A DNA stretch of 64,000 nucleotides from Flavobacterium sp. HJJ (GTDB lineage Bacteria > Bacteroidota > Bacteroidia > Flavobacteriales > Flavobacteriaceae): positions 310,001 through 374,000 of the forward strand of contig NZ_JADKPR010000001.1 of the NCBI RefSeq assembly GCF_015351475.1. Direction: 5' to 3'. The stretch's first letter is position 1, and each line of letters opens with the position of its first letter. The position numbers and the translations under genes were made by a program. The notes under the pieces are model-generated. The model was not told the DNA's origin and searched no databases. It was given only the letters and a program-made list of their open reading frames with translations. Below are positions 16,705 to 27,167 of this stretch, one piece after another.

Positions 16705-16811
16705 GCTACAAGAGATTTGGTACTAAATTAAGCCTTATTTTTCGGATTTGCCAAAACTCCCAAATACAAGACCATTTTCAAATTAAGCCAATTGCCCAAA
16801 TCTATTGTAGC
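16705..16811. repeat. Direct repeat copy B with its own terminal inverted repeats
   Basis: Contains the 72-bp copy B (16716-16787) of the repeat also present at 15770-15840. Its edges GCTACAAGAGATTTGG (16705-16720) and CCAAATCTATTGTAGC (16796-16811) are inverted repeats matching at 15 of 16 positions, so the unit can fold as a hairpin-ended cassette boundary. No target duplication was found. Confidence 0.6.
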
Positions 16812-16828
16812 AAGTGTGGCTGGTTTTT

Positions 16829-17167
16829 TTATCTGTCATTCCAATTTTCAAATTCCTTAGTCCTTTCCATTGTACATCGAATTAAACAATCTATTTTAAC
16901 TTTCTGTTCATATGGACCACCTCCATCACCAGGATCTTGACTATAGAATTTACAATTTAAATCTCTAAATTTTATCCAAGCTTTTTGAGCTTCAATTAGA
17001 TTTTTTTTGTCTGTTTCGTTGAGCTCTTTTTTGAGTTTGTTGTACACAACATTTAATTTTTTATCAACTTTTTGATATTGCTCATAAAGTTCTCCTTCTC
17101 CAGTTACAGATTGTGAAAAGGAAATTGCTGTAAAAAAGAATAAAAGTGTGCAAATTATTTTTTCCAT
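16829..17167 (-). CDS. LprI-family (DUF1311) secreted protein
   Basis: 112 residues from the Met that opens the signal peptide (MEKIICTLLFFFTAISFSQ). A longer in-frame start upstream is rejected because it would put 14 residues before the signal. The mature part shows the DUF1311/LprI pattern: a YEQYQKVDKKLNVVYNKLKK helix, EAQKAWIKFRDLNC, and a second Cys pair in KIDCLIRCTMERTKEF. Members of this family include lysozyme inhibitors. It follows the sirtuin unit in the AT-rich patch. Confidence 0.82.
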   Translation of the reverse strand: MEKIICTLLFFFTAISFSQSVTGEGELYEQYQKVDKKLNVVYNKLKKELNETDKKNLIEAQKAWIKFRDLNCKFYSQDPGDGGGPYEQKVKIDCLIRCTMERTKEFENWNDR

Positions 17168-17308
17168 TTTGAGTCCATTTTTTATACTATCGTTGTTTAA
17201 GCTTGCCACTGACTAATAGCTCTGTGCAATTTTTTCACAAATTTCAAGTTAGCTAATATATTAAAATTAACCTAATACAACTTTAAAAGAAGAATTTCGA
17301 TACTCTTT

Positions 17309-17872
17309 TTAAAATATAAACCTCTCAATAACTGCAATAGCATTGCCTGTCATATGCATTGTTATTGGTGTATAAAGTGATTTTGTATATTGTCGTGCAT
17401 ATCCAAATAATATGGCATCAACTAAACTTTGCACTATTCCGATATTCGAAGACATAGTATTTTGATACGTAAAATTATGGAGAAGAACAAAGAAACAGGC
17501 CTGAATTAAAACTGCAAGATGATTGTTTATTTTTTTCTTGTTCAATAAATTTAAGATACAGCCTCTAAACAGCAATTCTTCGGCTATAGGAGCAAGAATA
17601 ACAGCGCCTGGGATCAAGATAAGTGATGAAGACAGTGAATGATTCTATTTATCGATTTCCAAAATTGATGATGAATAAAGCAAAAATTCCACCAGCAATG
17701 AATACAGCAGAAACCCAATTGTCCAAATTAGAAAGTATTTGATCGACTGAGGTTTTCTAAGATCTAATTCTTCAGATTTGAATTTCCCGCGTTTAATTAA
17801 TATCATCACAGCACAAATAACGATGAAAAACGGTAACGTCCTAACTAATGCCAATCTTATTTCATTGTTCAT
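17309..17872 (-). pseudogene. CPBP-family intramembrane metalloprotease interrupted by an in-frame TAG
   Basis: One reading frame of 188 codons is broken only by a TAG at 17645-17647. No frameshift is needed: codons before and after the stop are in the same frame, and the nine codons between the TAG and the next possible start are open. The first part (75 residues) holds two hydrophobic helices. The second holds all three CPBP (Abi/Rce1-type) motifs: EELLFRG, the F..LH motif in CFFVLLHNF, and HMTGN. This looks like a fresh nonsense mutation, a sequencing error, or rarely suppressed read-through. A TTG restart would give a 102-residue fragment that keeps the motifs but lacks the first helices. 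Confidence 0.85.
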
Positions 17873-18091
17873 TTTAAACTATTATTTAATTGACTAATAA
17901 AAATATAAGCTATTTAATTTTCTGCTAACAAAAAACGAAGTTATGGAAATTACTGTTTGCATTTACAGAAAAATCTGCAGATACTCTTTATGTAAACAAT
18001 TGTCTGAACGAAGCAAACTGACGAAAAACAACTAACTCCAAAAAAAATGACATCCTTTCGAATGCCATTTTTATATATTGAGTTTTATAAA

Positions 18092-20203
18092 TTACTCTGC
18101 TGATAGTCCCGCATTTTTTAAATAGGGTTCGGTTTTCATATCATGACCGATAAAATCTTTGAACGCCTTATTTAAATCCACACTGTTACCAACAGATAAA
18201 ATGTATTTTTTGAAGCGCTCGCAGTTTTCTCTTGTCATACCTCCATTGGCCTGCATCCAGTCGAACGCATTATAATCTAAAGTTTTTGACCAAGTGTAAG
18301 CATAATAACCCGCGGAATAACCGCCTCCCCAAATGTGCGCAAAATAAGGAGTGTGATAGCGAGTAGGCACTTCATTAACCAATAAACCGTATTTTTCTAA
18401 CGCTTCTTTCTCAAAAACCAATGCTGGTTTAAAATCAGATTCTTTTTCGACACTGTGCCAGGCCATGTCAAGTGTTGATGCCGCTAAAATTTCGGTTACA
18501 TCATAGCCTTTATTAAAAGTTTCTGCTTTCTTGATTTTATCAATTAATTCTTGTGGTATTGGCTGTTTAGTCTGATAATGAACAGCATAGTTTTTTAGAA
18601 CTGCTGGATCTAACGCTGCATGCTCATTGATTTGAGATGGGAATTCTACGTAATCTCTCGGCACCGAAGTCCCTGACAATGAAACATATTCCTGATTAGC
18701 AAATAATCCGTGTAATGTGTGCCCAAATTCATGAAACATAGTAGTCACATCGTCAAAACTAATTAAAGATGGATTTCCGCCAACTGGTTTCGAGAAATTG
18801 TAAACGTTTACAATTACTGGTTTTTGTTTTAAATAATGCGACTGACTCACCAGATTATTCATCCAAGCTCCTCCATTTTTATTGTCACGGGTATAAAAAT
18901 CTAAATAGTATATGGCAATTGAAGTTCCTTTGTCATCAAAAACTTCATAAACTTTTACATCTGGATTATATACAGGCAAATCATTTCGTTCCTTAAAACT
19001 GATACCATACATTTGTTTAGCCGCATAGAACACTCCTTTTTCTAATACGCTTGTCAGCTCAAAATATGGTTTAATCTGACTTTCGTCTAAATCATATTTG
19101 GCTTTACGAACTTGTTCAGCGTAAAAGTTCCAATCCCAGGCTTCCAGTTTAAATCCGCCGTTTTGAGCATCAATTAAACCTTGTATTTCCTGTGCTTCTA
19201 TTTTAGCTTTGGCTACAGCCGGCGCTGCAATTTTGGCCAGCAGTTCCATAGCTGGTTCTGGTGTTTTTGCCATTTGATCTTGTAACTTCCACTCAGCAAA
19301 ACTTTTTTTACCCATCAAATTGGCTTTTTGCAAACGCAGTCTAGCTATTTTTTCGAGTACCTCACGCGTATCTCCTTCATCATTTTTTTCGGCGCGGTAC
19401 CAGGATGATTTGTATATTCTTTCTCTGGCTGCTCGGTTTTTCAAACTAACCAGCAAAGGCTGCTGCGTTGTGTTCAATAATCCTATTAAATATTTATTTT
19501 CGTATCCTGCTTCTTTAGCTTTCTGCTTGGCAGCTTCAATTTCGGCGGCACTTAGCCCGTCTAAATCAGCTGCATTGTCAAATAAAACAGCTCCATTTTT
19601 TCGGGCCAGTAGTAATTTATTACTGAAAAGAGTGCTTAAAGTCGCTAATTCTTCATTTATTTTCTTCAGCTTTTCTTTATTCTCTTCGGATAAATTAGCT
19701 CCGTTTAATTCAAATTGCTGCAAGTAATATTCAGTCAGTCTTTTGTCCTCACCTTTCAATTTATTCAAATCAATTGCTTTGAAACGATTATACAATTTAC
19801 TGTTCAAATAAATTTTATCAGTGTGTGCTGAGAAAACTGGCGCATATTCAGCTTCAATTGCCTGTAATGCCGAATTGGTATTGGAACCAGTCAGATTATA
19901 AAAAATTCCTGTTGCTCTGTTCAAAACTTCACCACTGGTTTCTAATGCCAAAACGGTATTTTGAAAAGTAGGTTTTGCAGGATTGTTTGCAATAGTTTCA
20001 ATCTCCTGAACATTAATTTTCAAACCATAGTCAAAAGCGGGTTTAAAATCTTCATCTTTTATTTTACTAAAATCAGGTGCCTGATATTGTAAAGAACTTT
20101 TTTGCAACAAAGGATTTTTCATTTTGATATTATTATTTTGAGCCTGAAGTGAAAAAATAAAACACAATGAACTGATAAAGAACAATCTATAGCGAATCTG
20201 CAT
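18092..20203 (-). CDS. dcp: M3-family metallopeptidase (peptidyl-dipeptidase Dcp/oligopeptidase A type)
   Basis: 703 residues from the Met that begins a signal peptide (MQIRYRLFFISSLCFIFSLQAQ); in-frame codons upstream are rejected. The zinc site HEFGHTLHG, about two thirds along, supplies two His ligands and the catalytic Glu, with the third ligand in the downstream helix near EFPSQINEH. The PYFAHIWGGGYSAGYYAYTWS block is typical of Dcp/OpdA proteins. It trims dipeptides or short peptides, here probably in the periplasm or as a lipid-free exported enzyme. The gene is monocistronic. Confidence 0.92.
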   Translation of the reverse strand: MQIRYRLFFISSLCFIFSLQAQNNNIKMKNPLLQKSSLQYQAPDFSKIKDEDFKPAFDYGLKINVQEIETIANNPAKPTFQNTVLALETSGEVLNRATGIFYNLTGSNTNSALQAIEAEYAPVFSAHTDKIYLNSKLYNRFKAIDLNKLKGEDKRLTEYYLQQFELNGANLSEENKEKLKKINEELATLSTLFSNKLLLARKNGAVLFDNAADLDGLSAAEIEAAKQKAKEAGYENKYLIGLLNTTQQPLLVSLKNRAARERIYKSSWYRAEKNDEGDTREVLEKIARLRLQKANLMGKKSFAEWKLQDQMAKTPEPAMELLAKIAAPAVAKAKIEAQEIQGLIDAQNGGFKLEAWDWNFYAEQVRKAKYDLDESQIKPYFELTSVLEKGVFYAAKQMYGISFKERNDLPVYNPDVKVYEVFDDKGTSIAIYYLDFYTRDNKNGGAWMNNLVSQSHYLKQKPVIVNVYNFSKPVGGNPSLISFDDVTTMFHEFGHTLHGLFANQEYVSLSGTSVPRDYVEFPSQINEHAALDPAVLKNYAVHYQTKQPIPQELIDKIKKAETFNKGYDVTEILAASTLDMAWHSVEKESDFKPALVFEKEALEKYGLLVNEVPTRYHTPYFAHIWGGGYSAGYYAYTWSKTLDYNAFDWMQANGGMTRENCERFKKYILSVGNSVDLNKAFKDFIGHDMKTEPYLKNAGLSAE

Positions 20204-20331
20204 AATTAATATTTTTTTTACATTAAAATACGAATATAACAAAAAAAACTATTTCCGTTTCATTAATCACAAATAGTATTTAAAATGTTAATTTTTTAAT
20301 ACAATTCATACAAAAAAAAATTATATTTGTG

Positions 20332-20339
20332 ATATTTAA
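20332..20339 (+). promoter_or_regulatory. Probable -7 box (TATATTTG) of the DUF1569 gene
   Basis: TATATTTG matches TAnnTTTG, 14 bp before the ATG. No -33 TTG is seen at the expected distance. Confidence 0.4.
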
Positions 20340-20353
20340 GTTTACAAAATAAT

Positions 20354-20797
20354 ATGAATTCAATATTTGACAAAATTGACAATCAATCTATTATAGATAG
20401 AATCAACACTCTTAATTCAGAGACTGCTCCATTATGGGGAAAAATGTCCGTTGATCAAATGCTTAAACACACAAATGAAGCTATTATAGTAGCATTTGGC
20501 GAAAGGAAAATAAAAGTAAATTTTTTCATTAGACTTTTGGGCAAAATGTCTAAAAAGAGTACTTTTAACTTTGGATTTAACAAAAACAGTCCAACTGCCA
20601 AAGAGTTTATTTTTACAGGAAAATATGATTTTGAACAGGCAAAGAACGAATTAATAAAAAACTTTAGCCGTTTTACAGAAAAACCTGTACCTATTACAAT
20701 TATGGATCATCCTTTTTGGGGAAAAATGACTTACAAAGATTGGAACAAGTTGATGTGGAAACACATTGATCACCACTTGACACAATTTGGCGTTTAG
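20354..20797 (+). CDS. DUF1569 (DinB-like) family protein
   Basis: 147 residues with the DUF1569 pattern: LNSETAPLWGKMSVDQMLKHTNEAI near the start, the conserved HPFWGKMT turn and the final WNKLMWKHIDHHLTQFG. The three His (in KHTNE, WKHIDH and HHL) suggest a DinB/YfiT-type metal-binding four-helix bundle. The activity is unknown. The next gene starts 29 bp downstream on the same strand. Confidence 0.85.
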   Translation: MNSIFDKIDNQSIIDRINTLNSETAPLWGKMSVDQMLKHTNEAIIVAFGERKIKVNFFIRLLGKMSKKSTFNFGFNKNSPTAKEFIFTGKYDFEQAKNELIKNFSRFTEKPVPITIMDHPFWGKMTYKDWNKLMWKHIDHHLTQFGV

Positions 20798-20826
20798 TCT
20801 CTAACCCCATAAAAGAAAACTCATTT

Positions 20827-21474
20827 ATGAGTATAATTAGACATAAGCATTATTTCTTATCCTACTCTGAAGAACATGAACAAGCAGAATGGACCGCTTA
20901 TTATCTGACTGGAAAATCTCAGTATGAACACCATTATGAGCGTCCTTATTTTAAGCAGGATCCTCTTATAGATACTGAATCGGCACATTGGAGAAATTAC
21001 AAAGACACCGGTTATGACAAAGGACATCTTGTACCTGCGGCTGATATGAAATTTTCTAAAGAAGCTTACACAGAAACTTTTTACACTTCGAATGTCTCAC
21101 CCCAAAACAGGGACTTTAATGCCGGTATATGGAACAGACTAGAACAAAAAGTGAGATACTGGGCCGATAAATACACAGCTCTATTTATTGTAACTGGAAG
21201 TATTTTACAAGACAATCTATTAACTATCGGCGATGAAGAAGTTTCGGTTCCTCATTATTTTTTCAAAATTGCGGTTCGGGTTGAAAATAACAGCCTGAAC
21301 ATGATTTCGTTTTTAGTTCCAAATGAAAAATCCGATTTACCGCTCTATAAATTTGCTAAAACTATTGATGAGATTGAACAAATAACCGGTATTGATTTCA
21401 ACCAAAAACTATCTGAAAAAATAGAAGAAAAAATAGAAAAGGAGCTAAGCTATAAGGAATGGAGTTTTAGTTAA
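20827..21474 (+). CDS. DNA/RNA non-specific endonuclease (NucA/EndA family)
   Basis: 215 residues with the beta-beta-alpha-metal nuclease motif DKGHLVPAADM (catalytic His) and the downstream metal-binding Asn in NVSPQNRDFNAGIW, followed by NRLEQKVR and FIVTGS. The domain begins almost at residue 1 with HKHYFLSYSEEHEQAEW. Most relatives have a signal peptide before this point, and here none is evident, so the protein is either cytoplasmic or N-terminally shortened. It cleaves single- and double-stranded nucleic acids. The partner upstream is a DUF1569 protein. A mobile repeat begins 20 bp after the stop. Confidence 0.85.
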   Translation: MSIIRHKHYFLSYSEEHEQAEWTAYYLTGKSQYEHHYERPYFKQDPLIDTESAHWRNYKDTGYDKGHLVPAADMKFSKEAYTETFYTSNVSPQNRDFNAGIWNRLEQKVRYWADKYTALFIVTGSILQDNLLTIGDEEVSVPHYFFKIAVRVENNSLNMISFLVPNEKSDLPLYKFAKTIDEIEQITGIDFNQKLSEKIEEKIEKELSYKEWSFS

Positions 21475-21480
21475 GCTTTT

Positions 21481-21776
21481 TTAACCGCTAAGTCACGGCA
21501 TTCGCATTTAAAAAAAGATAAACACGAATTTCACCAATTAACACTAATTCTTATCAAAATTGAAATCAAATTTTACAACTTTTTACAGTTTCGAATATTT
21601 TGTGTAATTAAACAGCAATCTTAATTCGTGCAGATTAGTGTAATTTGTGTCAGAAACTTTTAAAAGCGAATGCCGTGCCGCTAAGTTCACTAAGCTTTAT
21701 TTTAAATTTCTAGCAGATACGCAATGATGCAAACCTTTTTGTTCTTTGCGTAATACTTTGCGAACTTAACGGTTAA
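21481..21776. repeat. Older inverted repeat (TTAACCGCTAAGTTC type) interrupted by the 184-bp element
   Basis: Removing the 184-bp element and one 9-bp flank restores TTAACCGCTAAGTTC. This is mirrored, with one mismatch, by GAACTTAACGGTTAA at 21762-21776. The remainder of this 360-bp gap before trmD holds nothing else. Confidence 0.65.
21494..21677. mobile_element. 184-bp MITE-like element, copy 1, with 12-bp terminal repeats and 9-bp target duplication
   Basis: The ends CACGGCATTCGC (21494-21505) and GCGAATGCCGTG (21666-21677) are perfect inverted repeats. CCGCTAAGT is duplicated on both sides (21485-21493 and 21678-21686). The interior is a long imperfect palindrome without a gene. A second copy of identical length lies inverted at 61683-61866; I count about 16 mismatches in 184 positions. 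Confidence 0.82.
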
Positions 21777-21834
21777 ATTCCTCTTGTGGTTAAGCCTCTT
21801 TTATTTGTACATTTACCGTTCCTAAAAAGTCATA

Positions 21835-22512
21835 ATGAGAATTGATATTATAACCGTATTACCTGAATTATTAAGAAGTCCCTTCGAAGCTTCGATTATG
21901 AAACGTGCCATAGATAAAGGACTGGTAGAGGTTCATTTTCACAATTTAAGAGATTATACAACTAATAAGCAAAAAAGTGTAGACGATTATCCTTTTGGCG
22001 GCGGTGCAGGGATGGTTATGACTATTCAGCCGATAGATGCCTGTATCACTCATTTGAAAAGCGAAAGAACTTACGACGAAATCATCTATATGTCTCCCGA
22101 TGGTGAAACGCTAAACCAAAAAATGGCCAATACTATGTCGATGTATGAAAACATTATCATTTTATGCGGGCATTATAAAGGAGTGGATCAGCGCGTGCGT
22201 GATCATTTTATTACCAAAGAAATCTCAATAGGTGATTATGTTTTATCGGGCGGCGAATTAGGCGCTCTCGTTCTGTCTGATGCCTTAATCCGATTAATAC
22301 CTGGTGTATTAAGCGATGAAACCTCAGCATTGACAGACAGTTTTCAGGACGGCCTCCTTTCTGGACCAATTTACACCCGTCCAGCTGATTACAAAGGCTG
22401 GAAAGTTCCGGATGTTCTATTGAGCGGTCATTTTGCAAAAATTGACAAATGGAGAGAAGACACTGCCTACGAACACACTAAGAACAGAAGACCCGATTTA
22501 TTAAATGATTAA
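21835..22512 (+). CDS. trmD: tRNA (guanosine(37)-N1)-methyltransferase
   Basis: A 225-residue SPOUT methyltransferase. Trefoil-knot motifs are visible: [22 protein letters not shown] and [28 protein letters not shown] is the usual start, and the C-terminal DNA/RNA-binding helix bundle ends in [10 protein letters not shown]. It methylates N1 of G37 next to the anticodon to prevent frameshifting. In many bacteria trmD is next to rplS, and here rplS follows after one small secreted protein gene. Confidence 0.96.
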   Translation: MRIDIITVLPELLRSPFEASIMKRAIDKGLVEVHFHNLRDYTTNKQKSVDDYPFGGGAGMVMTIQPIDACITHLKSERTYDEIIYMSPDGETLNQKMANTMSMYENIIILCGHYKGVDQRVRDHFITKEISIGDYVLSGGELGALVLSDALIRLIPGVLSDETSALTDSFQDGLLSGPIYTRPADYKGWKVPDVLLSGHFAKIDKWREDTAYEHTKNRRPDLLND

Positions 22513-22578
22513 TTTTCATACCTTTATACTTAAACTAAAAGTTAGTTCACTGCCTTTTAACCTTTAAAAGTATATATC

Positions 22579-22950
22579 ATGAAAAAAATAATCTTAAAAG
22601 TTATTTTAATTACTGCTTTTTTCATTTCATCTGCTTCGTTCGCTCAAGGAATAAATAAAAAATCCCTGCTGAATGAACTCAACAAAACATACGGGGTTGC
22701 ACTAAGCGCAGACGAAAAAACCTATTATGAAAATGCAAACAGTGCCTTAGTCTTGGAATTATTTGGTCTTGACGGAAAGAATCTATCAAAAGAAAACCAC
22801 GATAAAGAAATTGACAAATTATTTGACAAAAGAGACAAAACACTGACTTCGTCGTTAGGCATTAACAAATACAGCGATATTAAAGCAAGAACAGACGGAA
22901 AAACTGCAGAAACTATAAAAAAAGTAAAACAAGCAAAAATGACTCCCTGA
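22579..22950 (+). CDS. Small secreted hypothetical protein
   Basis: 123 residues with a signal peptide (MKKIILKVILITAFFISSASFAQ) and a mature helical, Lys-rich part of about 100 residues. I do not recognise a family. It lies between trmD and rplS and is closed by its own hairpin, so it is probably expressed separately from rplS. Confidence 0.65.
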   Translation: MKKIILKVILITAFFISSASFAQGINKKSLLNELNKTYGVALSADEKTYYENANSALVLELFGLDGKNLSKENHDKEIDKLFDKRDKTLTSSLGINKYSDIKARTDGKTAETIKKVKQAKMTP

Positions 22951-22976
22951 AATTCTTTTTAAACAACAGATTACAC

Positions 22977-23010
22977 AAAGAGCTTATAGAAATAAGAGTT
23001 CTTTTTTTTA
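22977..23010 (+). terminator. Terminator after the small secreted protein gene
   Basis: The imperfect stem AAGAGCTTAT/ATAAGAGTTCTT with a 4-nt loop is followed by a run of T. Confidence 0.55.
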
Positions 23011-23079
23011 GCCCCATTAAATAAACTATCGCTTCAAAATAATTTGTAATTTCATATTTCACAATTCATAAATATTTTC

Positions 23080-23087
23080 TACATTTG
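23080..23087 (+). promoter_or_regulatory. Probable -7 box (TACATTTG) of rplS
   Basis: TACATTTG matches the Bacteroidetes -7 consensus exactly. Transcription would start near 23093, leaving a leader of about 65 nt before the rplS ATG. Confidence 0.5.
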
Positions 23088-23097
23088 CACCCTCATT

Positions 23098-23133
23098 AGA
23101 CCAACCTCTGGCGAAAACCGTGAATGTTGCTCT
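23098..23133 (+). promoter_or_regulatory. Candidate structured 5' leader of rplS
   Basis: Downstream of the -7 box, AGA..CAAC..GG and CC..GTTG..TCT can pair around a CGAAAA loop, with internal loops CTCT and GTGAAT. This compact two-tier hairpin fits an autoregulatory L19 leader of the kind reported for flavobacterial ribosomal proteins. The structure is my own hand folding. Confidence 0.4.
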
Positions 23134-23158
23134 TTTTAAACCATAAAATAAAAATAAA

Positions 23159-23509
23159 ATGGCAGATTTATTGAAATTCGTTCAAGACGAATTCGTAACA
23201 AGAAAAGATTTCCCTGTATTCGGAGCTGGAGACACAATCACAGTTTTCTACGAAATTAAAGAGGGTGAAAAAACAAGAACACAGTTTTTTAAAGGTGTTG
23301 TTATTCAAAGAAGAGGATCTGGAAACACTGAAACTTTTACAATCCGTAAAATGTCAGGAGCAATTGGAGTTGAGCGTATCTTCCCAGTTAACTTACCAGC
23401 TTTGCAAAAAATTGAAATCAACAAGAAAGGTGCTGTACGTAGAGCTAGAATTTTCTACTTCAGAGAACTTACTGGTAAAAAAGCTAAAATTAGAGATAAA
23501 AGAAGATAG
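23159..23509 (+). CDS. rplS: 50S ribosomal protein L19
   Basis: A 116-residue L19 protein. It shows the family core FPVFGAGDTITVFYEIKEGEKTRTQFFKGVVIQRRGSGN in pieces, then FTIRKMSGAIGVERIFPVNLPALQKIEI and a basic tail ending RDKRR. It sits at the 30S-50S interface. It is monocistronic, between a candidate leader and a strong terminator. Confidence 0.97.
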   Translation: MADLLKFVQDEFVTRKDFPVFGAGDTITVFYEIKEGEKTRTQFFKGVVIQRRGSGNTETFTIRKMSGAIGVERIFPVNLPALQKIEINKKGAVRRARIFYFRELTGKKAKIRDKRR

Positions 23510-23531
23510 TTTACTACACTTCTTTACTAAC

Positions 23532-23577
23532 AAAAAAGTCCCAGTTCGATATAAGTCGAATTTGGGCTTTTTTTTTG
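23532..23577 (+). terminator. Terminator after rplS
   Basis: AAGTCCCA-TTCGA pairs with TCGAA-TTGGGCTT around a 6-nt loop, followed by nine T. An A-run before the stem would let it act on both strands. Confidence 0.85.
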
Positions 23578-23712
23578 ATAATTTTTAGGGGTCAAAAATC
23601 ACAATTTGAAAATCAAACAGTACTAAAAATATCAAATTAAGAATATCACAGAATAGGCGTTTAATATTATTTTTTTATATAAATTTTAAAACACTATTAC
23701 AACTTCATTTCA

Positions 23713-23757
23713 TATCTTTGCCCGCCTTATCTCAATCGTTATATTTGCTAATAAGGC
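23713..23757 (+). promoter_or_regulatory. Probable icd promoter and leader stem
   Basis: TATCTTTG (23713-23720) matches the -7 consensus. Just downstream GCCTTAT (23724-23730) pairs perfectly with ATAAGGC (23751-23757) around a 20-nt loop, so the mRNA would begin with a stem-loop about 40 nt before the ATG. Confidence 0.45.
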
Positions 23758-23779
23758 TCGTTATAAACTTATGATTTAG

Positions 23780-26035
<2,256 letters not shown>

Positions 26036-26060
26036 TTTATTCTGGTTTATATATTTCAAG

Positions 26061-26090
26061 AGACAGCTCGAAAGGGCTGTCTTTTTTTTA
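26061..26090 (+). terminator. Terminator after icd
   Basis: AGACAGC/GCTGTCT stem followed by eight T. Confidence 0.85.
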
Positions 26091-26156
26091 CACTTGTTTT
26101 TTTGACCTCATAACAAATTACAATTCAGACCATTTTCCTTAGCCGCTTTTAAATTT

Positions 26157-27167
26157 CTATTTAGTAAAAACTTGCTTCAAAAAACCATCTATATATTGAA
26201 TTGTCGGGTCAAACCAAGGATTAAAAAGACAGAAAGAATGCGGTGAATTTTCAAATTCATGAACTTCTGAATAAATTTCATTTTCAGCCAAAACTTTTCT
26301 ATAATCATCACGGCCAGCATGCATTCTCGCTACCGAACTATTAATAAACAATGTTGGTGGCGTAGCTGCACCGACATAACTCAATGGCGAAGCTGCTTCC
26401 CAAAGTTTCGGATTTTCTTTTTTTGAATATCCAAACCAATATGTTCCGGCCGACATTTTTTTGCTGTCATCACCTTCACTCGATTCTGGATGAACAAAAG
26501 ACAAAGTACCGTCTATATCGACAACAGCATTTACCAGCGATAACGAATTAGAGTTTGTCACCATACCTTCAAAAAGCGGCATATTTCCAGTTGTCCCCAA
26601 AAAAGAAGCAAGCTCGCCCCCTGCTGAAAATCCCAATACAGCTATTTGATTTGGATCGATATTATATTGATCAGCATTTTCACGAACCCAGCGAATAACT
26701 GTTTTTAAATCATAAATAGCAGCCGGAAAAAGCGCTTCGGTAGAAAGACGGTATTCTGGAGTAAAACACACATACCCTAAACTTGCCAGTTTTTGTGCCA
26801 TTGGATGGTGCTGCTGTCTGTTTCCAGAACGCCAGCCTCCACCATGAATAATGACAACTGCGGTTTGCTTTCTCTTTTCATTTATATCAAAAAAAACATC
26901 CAGCTTCATTTTCCGTTTTCCATAACTGCAGTAAACAATATCCTTTTTTTGTTTTACAAAATCAAAATGTATTACGGGAACCATGGTACAATTAGGAAAG
27001 TCTTTCAATGTTTTTTTGAAAGCACTGGCAGTTGTATAAGAAGTATCTCTTACATTAGTCAGTCCTTTTAAATATTGAGCATGTAAACTTTGAAAAGAAA
27101 CTGCAGAAAATAGATACAATAGTATTCCAAGACTTCGATTTTTATAAAACTTCTGAACTGCTCCCAT
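26157..27167 (-). CDS. Secreted alpha/beta hydrolase (BD-FAE/acetyl-esterase type)
   Basis: 336 residues. After a long N-terminal signal (hydrophobic stretch SLGILLYLFSAVSFQSLHAQ), the fold shows the oxyanion HGGGWRSGNRQ, the nucleophile elbow GFSAGGELA, an Asp-bearing HAGRDDY loop and the catalytic His in NSPHSF. The KMKLDVFFDINEKRKQ strand and EYRLSTEALFPAAIYDLKTVIRW helix are typical of the esterases that deacetylate or deferuloylate plant polysaccharides. It faces a divergent TetR-MFS unit across a 326-bp gap. Confidence 0.85.
   Translation of the reverse strand: MGAVQKFYKNRSLGILLYLFSAVSFQSLHAQYLKGLTNVRDTSYTTASAFKKTLKDFPNCTMVPVIHFDFVKQKKDIVYCSYGKRKMKLDVFFDINEKRKQTAVVIIHGGGWRSGNRQQHHPMAQKLASLGYVCFTPEYRLSTEALFPAAIYDLKTVIRWVRENADQYNIDPNQIAVLGFSAGGELASFLGTTGNMPLFEGMVTNSNSLSLVNAVVDIDGTLSFVHPESSEGDDSKKMSAGTYWFGYSKKENPKLWEAASPLSYVGAATPPTLFINSSVARMHAGRDDYRKVLAENEIYSEVHEFENSPHSFCLFNPWFDPTIQYIDGFLKQVFTK

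Noticed and set aside
16672..16828. Integron attC site next to the sirtuin gene
   Set aside because: Inverted ends are present, but the GTTRRRY/RYYYAAC core of attC sites is not.
23265..23588. Second open frame over rplS
   Set aside because: It is a shifted frame of the L19 gene that runs through the rplS terminator.
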